DNA from: Agroathelia rolfsii
Taxonomy: Eukaryota; Basidiomycota; Agaricomycetes; Amylocorticiales; Amylocorticiaceae
Length of the DNA stretch: 64,000 bases
Assembly: GCA_018343915.1 (NCBI GenBank)
Contig: JABRWF010000001.1
Coordinates: 3,534,001-3,598,000, forward strand
Direction of reading: 5' to 3'
Position 1 is the first letter of the stretch. Each line of letters starts with the position of its first letter. Under the pieces are notes generated by a model, which was not told where the DNA came from, made no database searches, and saw only the letters and a program-made list of their open reading frames with translations. Of the stretch, positions 55,729 to 64,000 are shown in pieces. A program made the translations under genes and the position numbers.

Positions 55729-57043
55729 ATGACTCGCGCAGTGCCCCATCTTATGACCCTCGCGGACCTATCTGTCCCACAGATTAGGCGTGTATTGAAC
55801 CATTCCCATCAACTAAAACAAGTCTCGCAGCCATGGCTAGAGCCGCAGAGTCGCAAACATTCTTCGAAATTGCGAATGCCATCTCAGTCTCTATTTTCCA
55901 AAACGATTGCACTCCTCTTCTCAAAACGTAGCACACGCACGCGTCTGGCTGCTGAGACTTCTGCTACTCTCCTTGGTGGCCGTGCACTATTTTTGGGCAA
56001 GGATGACATTCAGCTCGGTGTGAACGAAAACATGCGTGACTCTGCTCGCGTTATTGGTGGCATGTGCCAAGGTATCTTTGCCAGGGTGGGAGAGCATGAA
56101 GAAATTGAGGCAAGCTAGTTTTAAGAGCTAACGCCTTTTGTTTTTAACACTAATGTATTTTGTTATATAGGAATTAGCGAAATACTCTCCTGTACCAGTT
56201 TTGAACGCCCTTTCTTCGCTATGGCACCCCACTCAGGTCATGGCAGATCTACTCACCCTGCACGAACATGCCCATTTGTTCGAAGCCCCTGGTACCAACG
56301 CAGCAAAGCAATCCAAATCCAGCGATAAATTGCCTCCTCTCCGTCCGTTAACAATCACATATGTGGGAGACTCCGCAAACGTCCTACACGACATGCTTGT
56401 AACATATCCCCGACTTGGTCACACAATGCGCGTAGCTTCTCCCGACAAGTCCATTTATCGGCCACCTTCGGCCGTCTGGGACCGTATTAAAGAACTGAAT
56501 ATCGAAGACAAGATTTGGTATGGAACTGACCCGCGTGAGGCGGTCAAGGGTGCAGACGTTGTCGTGACTGATACATGGTAAAAATGGATTGTCATTTCAT
56601 CTTTGACTGTTTAGCTAATGGCAAAAAAAAAAAAAAAAAAAAAAAAACCAGGATTTCGATGGGTCAGGAAGCGCAAAAGGCACAACGTCTCGCCGACTTC
56701 CAGGGTTACCAGGTAACCGAAGCTATGTGCCGTGAAGGTGGCGCAAACCCAGACTGGAAGTTCTTGCACTGTTTACCACGAAAGCCCGATGAGGTTGACG
56801 ACGAGGTCAGAAATAATCATTCTGGCTCCGATGATTGGTATCTTACGTAGACAGCAGGTTTTCTATGGACCTCGTTCGCTGGTCTTCCCAGAGGCCGATA
56901 ACAGGAAATGGACTATCATGGCCATGTTTGAGTAAGTCATTAGTTCAACGATGTTAGTGGGCTAAGTTCTCATTCTTTTTACTAGCCTGTTGTTTGGTAA
57001 ATGGGATCTCGCCGCTGAAAATGCAAAACCGAATCATGAATGA
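55729..57043 (+). CDS. Ornithine carbamoyltransferase
   Basis: Five exons (55729-56109, 56171-56577, 56652-56805, 56858-56931, 56986-57043) join to 357 residues. Hallmarks of the family: SKRSTRTR (carbamoyl-phosphate loop), [26 protein letters not shown], and the HCLPRK motif with the catalytic Cys. The enzyme joins carbamoyl phosphate and ornithine to citrulline in arginine synthesis, normally in mitochondria. The N-terminus [15 protein letters not shown] starts at the mature domain. An in-frame ATG 93 bases upstream would add about 30 residues that could carry targeting information, so the start is open. Intron 1 (56110-56170) has a GC donor (GAG|GCAAGC). Intron 2 contains a run of 25 A just before its acceptor. 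Confidence 0.93.
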
Positions 57044-57365
57044 ATGAGGTACAACTGCTTTGGTTAGCCTGTTGATAGATCGATGGTCATACCAATCACT
57101 TTTCAAAATGATGCCCAAAAATATTCACTATCACTTCATTCCAGCGAATGGTGCATAGCATGAATGACGAAAAACTATATTACATCATGATCCTGTCTCA
57201 TGAAAAATACATAATCGTTGAGAACATTTATCTAATAAAATAAAAGGAGCCCAGCGGGATACTGTCCCACAAATCAACTATGTAAATGGCAAATGTGAAA
57301 AAGTTAAACTTGGTGAGCAGCCAGGAATGCGAAGAAAGGTTGTATGAGATTGGTTATCATGAATA
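57044..57365. other. Intergenic, convergent gene ends
   Basis: AT-rich 3' ends of the OTC (+) and FCP1 (-) genes; no other content seen. Confidence 0.5.
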
Positions 57366-60300
57366 TTAGCTCCATTCCTCAGCCAGCTCCCTAGCCAAAA
57401 AGTCGTCGTCGATTTCATCACCCTCGTCATCATCATCGCCATCATTGCCATCCTCCTCCTCATTCACTTCCGGCGCAGCTGCAGCCGCAACAGAGCCATT
57501 CTTACCATTAGCTTCCAAATCAGCGGCAGTAGTACCCTCTTTAAGTTTTGAGTAGCCAGCACGCTCGGCAGCGAGCCTCTTGCGCTTTGACAACGGCGAC
57601 CGCAGATTCTCATCCAAGTTCAAATCCACCGTGCTCGGTGTCACGCTCCGCAGGCGTTTTCGCGTTGGCTGGTTATGACGATGGGGCGTCGACGGCCGAC
57701 TGGTGTCCGTACCTCCTTCATTGTCAGATTGTATCACGCTCGCCTCGCTCTTCATGTCATCTTCATCCTCATCGTCATCTGTCTCATTCATCGCCGCCTC
57801 GACTTCATCGTTAATCTCGTTCCAGTCGATATCATCCAATTGTAACTCCCCCACACGCGAAGTTGTTGTTTGTTGATCATCAGAAGCACCAGCAATAGTG
57901 TCACCAGCAGTGACAGGAGAGGACACGTCCATCGCCGCTGTATCCCACTCATCGTCGTCCGGCTCGAGATCAGACGAAATGATTGGGTCCTTTGTCGGGG
58001 TGTCTGGAGGTGTCGTCGTCGACGGCATCAATGGCGGGCCCTCCAGTAGATAGGGCTCTTCGGGCTGCCGCTGCCACAGCGCGATGGAGTCGGTGAACCA
58101 TGAAAGCCAGACGATATAGATCCCGCCTCTGCGTCGCGCTTGGTCGACTTTAGCCGTGCCGGGCTGAGAATGAACTCGGAGTCAGTTGATGGATAGCTGC
58201 AGCCACACAAAAAGATGGAAGTTATCTGACCTTGGCGGTGACCACATGAGTGATATATTTGTTGACTTCATTATGACATATAGCACCGAACATGGTAGCC
58301 ATACGCCATATCTCCGTCATCTCAGGCCTCGTATCAAGGGGTATCACGCTCGAGAACAGTAGATGTACGCCTGCTAGGGTTTCCGCGCGAATGTTCGAAA
58401 TGATGGCCTAAAAAAAGCCTGTATTTCAGACGCTGATTTTATCGTAAGTGTATGTCACATGTACATACCGTAACATCATATGGCGAAGGCGTGGTGCTTC
58501 GTTTTTGGTCTACCCCTGGACGCGAGTCGCCTTGCGAAAATTTGTCATATGCCGTAAAGAAGGAATTGTGAATTGTCGTCAAGAGCTATTTAGTTAATGA
58601 ATATGAGAAATGTTTGGTCTATCAGAGAAAGAAAATCCTCGGTTTCATGTGCTTACATTTCGTATTCGATCAAGTTCTCGATCATCGTTCTTGAGAAGCG
58701 CCTTACGTGCCGGCTTGGGCGACTGAGGTGGTGGTGGTGGTGGTGGTGGTGGTGGTGGTGGCGGCGGCGTGGAAGATGCGATGCCGTTGGACGCGGTCTC
58801 TGAGGACAATGGTGGTGAAGTAGCTATTATTGCTATTTCAGCATCCTCGCTAGGCGGTGGTGATGATGATGAGTCGCTGATGGCATCCTTGGGGGAATGT
58901 TCTAGAGCGTCTTGCTTCTTCGCAAGCGGCCGTTCCTTGAGTTGGGAAACGAGCTCCATCGAGTTCTGTGTTAACATGGCTTTGTTCCGCATTTCGGTGC
59001 GGTCTTCTTCCCCCGCCGCGATGGCTCCACTTGACAGGTCAGATGAAGAGGACAGTAGTACGGACGAAGATGATGACATATCCGTAGATGGGGATGTATC
59101 TTGAGGTTCTGTTTACATTCGTGTGAGCCGGATCTTAGGCACGGCAGGTACTACAGATGAAAAAAAGGCGATACCTGGTAGCGTTTGTGGCAGGACCGCG
59201 GTCAGGGGCTGCACCTTAGGCAGGAACGTCGAATTGATATCTCCAATGCCGACAAAAAAGTCGTCTGAAATAAAGTTTGAGCGAGAAACGAACGACAGCT
59301 GGGATACAAACGTACATGGTACGACCTTCAATAGATTCGGACACCAATCCCACACGTCTGCTCGATCGTCAATAATAACGACCATGGATGTATCACAGGG
59401 GAAAAGCCTCCGCAGGCTTTTCTGAGTGAGACCTGCGTACGGAGGATTCGTAAGGATGGGCGTGAATATAATAGTATTATTGGTTCAAGCTCACTTCCGC
59501 TCTCATCGCGACTCAGGATGCGGCCACCAAAGATCTTGCCCTCGGGATCGATGGCAGCACAAACCTCTTCGGCGTAAGCACGGGTACCCATGGTGTATAT
59601 ATGCATCTCATACTTGGCAGACATGTCCTTCAGGAAAGCCTCTAGACCGGGCCTGTCTCAGACGATGAGTTATATATCACTCCGGTCAGACTACCATGGA
59701 TCCACATACCTGGGCTTGATATAATACATGCAACCCTCATTTATAGGCGATGGGCGATTCGTTCCTCTAGACATGCCACGGTACGAAGGTGCATTGAACG
59801 CTTCGTGAGCGAGTCGGAACCTCTTGACGTCTCTGAGAGCCTCCCAGTTGGGATTACACTCCTCCTCATCATCATCGTCGTCGTCGTCGGTGTCCGAGTC
59901 ACTATCGTCCGACCCCTTGGGACTGTCAGTATCATGTCGATGCGCTTCTCTGGCAGCATGCTTAGTTTCCCACGCTTCGCCATCGTTTATCCATTCTCCT
60001 ACAGTAGGATCGACTGTGGCGTGGATAATTGTCTGGTCGAGATCGACGATGAGCGAGAGCTTGCGGGACTTGAGCAGGTGTTGTGCCGTCTCGCGCTCTA
60101 TACGCTGTGCTTCTTCCAGAGAGACAGTGGGCCCATTGGCAGAGTGGGTCATCTGTATTGTGGCACGAGAGGCATCTGAGAATCCGGTGTAATCATAGCT
60201 AAAACATTCAGGCATTTAGAAATATGTGTGATGTAAACAGAGGACAAAGAGAGAGTATGGGAATTATTCAACGAGTGCAGCGACTCCCAACTTACCCAGT

Positions 60301-60633
60301 GACATCCTTGCCGCAGTAAGTGCAGAGCCCACCGATCTGCATACCGTGCTTGCATGGTTCGAGGACAGATATGGCAGAGCGGTCTTTGGCCTTGTTAGCA
60401 TTGATGACCTCTCCAGCTTTAACGTGCCATCCTTCCACAGTGCCCTCTATAGAACAGTCCCAGGTGCCATAGCGTGTCTCACGCTGAGCGTCCTGTGAGA
60501 TATGGATGTAGGAATAGCTCAGCAGACGAGTTCCACGCGTCACAGAGTGTCCAGCAGCGACATCGAGAGAGGCTATTTTGATTGGGTACGGCAACGTGGG
60601 CGGTAGAAAGAGCTCCGAGGCGCTTTCAGCCAT
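57366..60633 (-). CDS. FCP1: FCP1, RNA polymerase II CTD phosphatase
   Basis: Nine exons (60633-60296, 60198-59710, 59652-59495, 59432-59316, 59264-59175, 59108-58657, 58585-58469, 58407-58231, 58163-57366) join to 911 residues. The N-terminal beta-sandwich ends in a Cys-x2-Cys-like knuckle (CKHGMQIGGLCTYCG). The catalytic FCPH domain has DLDQTIIH (Asp165 and Asp167, the DxDxT motif), YEMHIYTMGTRAYAEE and IIDDRADVW. After an acidic and proline-rich linker comes the BRCT domain (HLLFSSVIPLDTRPEM to IYIVWLSWFTDSI). A disordered acidic tail with a KRKR signal ends in DDDFLARELAEEWS, the end that binds TFIIF. FCP1 dephosphorylates Ser2 of the polymerase CTD to recycle it. Confidence 0.93.
58725..58770 (-). 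repeat. Triplet repeat encoding a run of 14 prolines in FCP1
   Basis: A GGT/GGC repeat on the plus strand (CCA/CCG codons on the minus strand) lies in the exon between the catalytic and BRCT domains. It is coding and in frame. Confidence 0.8.
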
Positions 60634-61260
60634 GACAGAGAGCTAGGGGTGTACAAACAAGCACTTAATACTCGTGGTTGGCAACAAAGGTTCAGGTCCA
60701 GGATGATGACGATGAACAACGACTGGGACTGGCGCTGCGAGCGGCGGGCGACAGTGTCGCGCGCCTCTGTGACGATGCTTACTTGGCATATTATTGTACC
60801 GCGCATACCTCGTTGTCTTACTTTGCTCGTTTGCAGATTGCAATTGCAACGATGGACATGGATGATACTCGGGGCATACAGTGCAAGATAAATATACACA
60901 TTTCACAATAAGATGTCACTAGGACAACCCTTGGCAATGTACAAAATATGAAGTGAATGGCTCTCCGAAATGTGGATGATCCACACAACAACCACTAGTC
61001 AGAATCCCTTTCTAAGGAGTTCTCGTTCCTCGTTCCAGAATATACCTACCCGAGGATCAAATGCATACATTGCCCCGAGCCTGGGAGTGGCGATGATCAA
61101 GCGGGGGACGATGGGTCCCAGTCATGATCCTTCCGTCTTGTGTCCTCCCTCCTTCCCTTTCCCCATCGAATTTGGGTCCCTGAATCAACCAGCTGCTGGC
61201 CTAGACAAAAAGAATGAATAGATTGAAGAAGTCGTGTAAGGTCCCCAGCTAGACAGGCAA
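60634..61260. promoter_or_regulatory. Promoter region of FCP1 and 3' end of GLTP gene
   Basis: No gene is supported in these 627 bases; short open frames have no family content. Confidence 0.4.
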
Positions 61261-62229
61261 TCAGACGCTCCCGTATCCCCCATGCTCCAAAAAGTCCTTC
61301 ATGCGCTGAACAACAGCTTCCAAACCTTCTAGCCACTTCGCCAGCTCACGATCCAGCTTGTCAATGTCCCCACCCTGGGCAATCTTTATGTAAAAATCGT
61401 GCCGGCGTGGGACAGCACGAATAGCAACCTAATAAGCATGTTAATAGAAAGGTCGATAAAATAAATCAGTGTGCTGCCCCCATACGGGATGTAGAGATAA
61501 GTATGTTTCTACGAACAGTAACAACGGATCTGATTACGAATGAATGATGACGCCTTAGGACTTTATCGTATGAACGCTTGAAGCAGACATGCAACTCCGC
61601 ATTTCGGTCCCTTTGCAATTCTTGCAATGCCTCGCAGGTCAGCCACAACCCCCTTAACACATGATCAGTCAAGTAGCTATGGGCGTGGAGGAGGTATATA
61701 GTTCCACCTGGTTAAGCGAACCATGCAGCCTGTACTATAACCATGTGGTTCACCTTCGACGAGCCGCTCCAAGGTAGCTGAATTCTCTTTGGTGGCTTCA
61801 TATCGATCACGCACACCCTGTACAGCAACAGATCACAGTCATCAGAATATAGAAAGAAAGAAAAACGCAACAATGAATAGTTCAAAAAGTTTGATGATCC
61901 ACACATACAGAGATGTTTCCACGGACATCGTTCTGGATGAATCCAAAAACGCCTGAACCCAGAAGATCTGTCGTTCCGTAACCCCATTAGCCAAGGACCA
62001 TCATGATGCATGATGTGTCAAGGAGTCAATTTCACCGAACATATTCATAAGGCCATCCGAGGCCTCCAAAAAGGCGGCGGTGTCTATTCCATCTTCTCGG
62101 ATGGGCACGTCTGCAAAAGACTGTGGAGAAGTCGCCATTGAATACATAATCGCCTAGTCCCGGACATCGGTCCACAAGGGAGTCCCAGGGACTGGTTCTT
62201 ACCTTGACCGTCTCAAAATAAGGTGCCAT
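61261..62229 (-). CDS. Glycolipid transfer protein (GLTP fold)
   Basis: Several short exons, beginning with a 27-nt one (62229-62203, MAPYFETVK) and a second from 62120. Joined, they give SFADVPIREDGIDTAAFLEA, FDLLGSGVFGFIQNDVRGNI, then LTCEALQELQRDRNAELHVC, FKRSYDKVLRRHHSFVIRS, and VPRRHDFYIKIAQGGDIDKL to the stop at 61261-61263 (about 205 residues). This is the all-helical GLTP domain, which moves glycosphingolipids between membranes at ER contact sites. The Asp and Asn of the head-group site (D--GN) and the later His (HHSF) are kept. The Lys and Trp that line the site in human GLTP appear replaced in my model (by Gly and His). Exon borders between 61950 and 61670 are inferred. Confidence 0.82.
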
Positions 62230-63559
62230 GGTGGACCACTAGTGGAATATGGTCGGTTGAAGAAAGCGAACGAGGCAGGTGGTTGGGGAGGCACAAGACT
62301 AATAGGGAAGAAAGAAGAATGTCTGCCAGTCGTAACCGCATGGAGGCGAGCTCCATCCAACATGATGAAGCCTCGTGTATCGACACCAGATATCATGATT
62401 CTCCCAGCTTTTTGACCGAAAGATGTCGTTCAAATTCATAGTATAGAGAGACAGGGACAGAGAAGAATAGGACACGCCGTAAACGACCGGAGTGTTACAT
62501 GCAGTGGTAGTACGAGTACACAACCGATGGGACATCATCAAAGCATCTAACTTCTGAATCGCAAAAAATTTGTTTGTTACGTGATGCTTTTGAGTAAACA
62601 TGGAGGCTGAAACCTCCAAGTCAAAAAAAAAAAAAAGTTGAACTATTAAACCACCCAATCCATCAGATCCCTGTTTTCTTATCTACATTTTAGGCACTAA
62701 TATTTGCGAACTTGAAAATGGAAAGCATTTTTTGTGCCTGTGGTACCAGTCATTGATTATACTCGCGATTACTATATTCGTCGACGTAATTAGCGAGCAT
62801 TGCTGATCTACGATGCTGATGGCCTGTGTGATGTACTGAAGTCACGGCGCGGCCGCGCCGTACCCCCGCTAAGAATGCATAGCAACAACCACTAGAGGGG
62901 GGACCTGTCAGTGAACATGGATGTAGATAGGAACTACAAGAAGTTGCTCGAGACGACTTGTGCCGCTGGCTGGCGTCGCATGCTGCACTCGCGGCTGTAA
63001 GCCGGCAGGGTTCTGTGGATCTAGAGCTGATTGCAGCCCTAGAAGACAGCCAACAGGGCCCAACACAACAAGTCGGGGATTTGTGTCGCTAAATCACTCG
63101 CGAACCGTGGGGAGTAGAGAGCATCATCTTGTACTTGTACTAGTATTACTGCCTACTGCCTGATACCTCTACAACAGTTACTGGTAGTGGTAGTAATAAG
63201 AGAGGAACATGCACCGAGCTTGGAGCACGTATCTCGATCCCCCTCCGCCTGATGAGCACGGGCCAGGCCAAGCTGGGGTACGATCGCTTTATTTGATTGG
63301 TCAACCAATTGATGACTTCATTTGTGTCCTAACCACTACCACCGTTGCAAGGTTCCCCGGCATTCTCAGTTAGATAGGAGAGCGTAAGAGTTTTATTTTA
63401 TTTTTCACTTTTCACTATCTGTAAATTCAATATCCGTCAAGTCACGATAGGCACCCGTCCGCAGCCTCGACAGTGGGCGCACATTCAGTCTATTCGCAAG
63501 CCACGTCTGCGCAGCATCTCGTCCCGCCCGTCCCCCCTTTCGTAAACGTCAGACAAGAC
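62230..63559. other. Divergent intergenic region (GLTP / tetraspanin)
   Basis: 1.3 kb without a supported gene. A run of A (about 14) lies near 62622-62636. The stretch 63360-63559 is probably the promoter and leader of the tetraspanin gene. Confidence 0.4.
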
Positions 63560-64000
63560 ATGTCCAGCACGTCCTTGAATGCCTCTCCCAATCAGACACC
63601 GCTGCTCTCCAGGAGCAACAGTCCTCCTGCATCACTCAGCATCAACTATTTACCCTCCAAATTTGCGCCCATAGGCCCGAGACGCCGGAAGGGCGGAAAG
63701 CTAATCGATCCATTAATCCCAAAGCAAGGTGGTGGACGAGAAGCATTCAAATCCAATGAGGCCCGTATGCCGGGAGAGGGCGATGATGATTATGATGGCG
63801 TGGATATCAGCAAGGGTTTGAAGGGAAGAAAACCGAGATGGAATCGCTTCAAATGGATCCTTTTCTTCTCAAACCTTGTCGTGAGTCTCCTCAAAATCGA
63901 TTTCATAGACATGCCATGACACCTCACACGGACTTGGGTGGACAACAGTTTACTGCATACTCCCTAGTGGCCTTGATATTCTGCATCATCACCTGGTTTA
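63560..64000 (+). CDS. Tetraspanin, Tsp2-type (5' part, runs off the window)
   Basis: The start at 63560 gives MSSTSLNASPNQTPLLSRSN. Exon 1 (to 63880) encodes a long cytosolic N-terminus with LSINYLPSKFAPIGPRRRKG, then GGGREAFKSNEARMPGEGDD and RWNRFKWILFFSNLV, which enters the first helix. Intron 63881-63948 leads to FTAYSLVALIFCIITWF, the rest of helix 1. This arrangement, a long basic/Ser-rich cytosolic head and the KP-RWNKFKW lead-in, matches the basidiomycete Tsp2 tetraspanins. The large extracellular loop lies outside the window, so the call rests on the N-terminal pattern only. Confidence 0.65.

Noticed and set aside
56578..56651. Stop codon and lysine run inside OTC
   Set aside because: They lie in an intron; the exons on both sides join in frame at TDTW-ISMG.
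21510..57043. Agmatinase and OTC as parts of one arginine/polyamine cluster
   Set aside because: They are 33 kb apart with many unrelated genes between, and the agmatinase looks secreted.
57366..58031. Separate acidic protein gene
   Set aside because: It is the last exon of FCP1, continuous with the BRCT domain.
58645..59079. Separate small Ser- and Pro-rich gene
   Set aside because: It is an internal exon of FCP1, in frame with both neighbours.

Overview
This window is a stretch of nuclear DNA from a filamentous basidiomycete, most likely a mushroom-forming Agaricomycete. The signs are dense, intron-rich genes (nearly all introns 48-75 nt with GT/CTAAY/AG signals), gene families typical of that group (DUF6534-type membrane proteins, PalI/Rim9, a Tsp2-type tetraspanin, secreted agmatinase, basic secretory protein) and a eukaryotic tRNA with internal promoter boxes. 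I rebuilt most gene models exon by exon. Where lengths are given, the joined exons keep one open frame.

Layout. 0.8-5.3 kb (+) and 14.0-17.3 kb (-): two tandem pairs of DUF6534-like seven-helix membrane protein genes facing each other, two of the four copies decayed. Between them lie palI/RIM9 (-), an F-box gene (-) and an MFS sugar transporter (+). 17.7-18.2 kb: two small foldback elements, one a hAT-like MITE with an 8-bp target duplication. 18.4-25.6 kb: two acetyltransferases (LYC1-like and GNAT), a secreted agmatinase, a beta-trefoil protein and a basic-secretory-protein metallopeptidase. 25.7 kb: intron-bearing tRNA-Gln. 26.0-30.7 kb: a 1324-residue OSCA/CSC1 (DUF221) channel-like protein. 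30.7-35.4 kb: gene-poor, with one small hypothetical gene. 35.4-40.7 kb: a tiny acylated-looking protein, GHITM and SLY1. 41.2-50.0 kb: three tandem amidases. 50.2-57.0 kb: a divergent WD40 pair (TBL1/SIF2-like and DCAF11-like) and ornithine carbamoyltransferase. 57.4-64.0 kb: FCP1 CTD phosphatase, a GLTP-fold protein and the start of a tetraspanin gene.

Most genes are unrelated housekeeping functions in no operon-like order. The amidases and DUF6534 genes are local tandem expansions. Agmatinase and ornithine carbamoyltransferase both touch arginine/polyamine metabolism but lie 33 kb apart, so no cluster is claimed.

The most striking observation is in the DUF6534 genes. Three paralogues each carry two ordinary-sized introns separated by a single G. 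Only if that G is kept as a one-nucleotide exon do the flanking coding exons stay in frame, and in all three it completes a TGY cysteine codon. In one copy a perfect 14-bp stem pairs the two introns around that nucleotide. Other points of interest are five inferred GC-AG introns, an amidase catalytic serine on a conserved 24-nt micro-exon, and a retroposed fragment with a poly(A) tail and a 14-bp target duplication.
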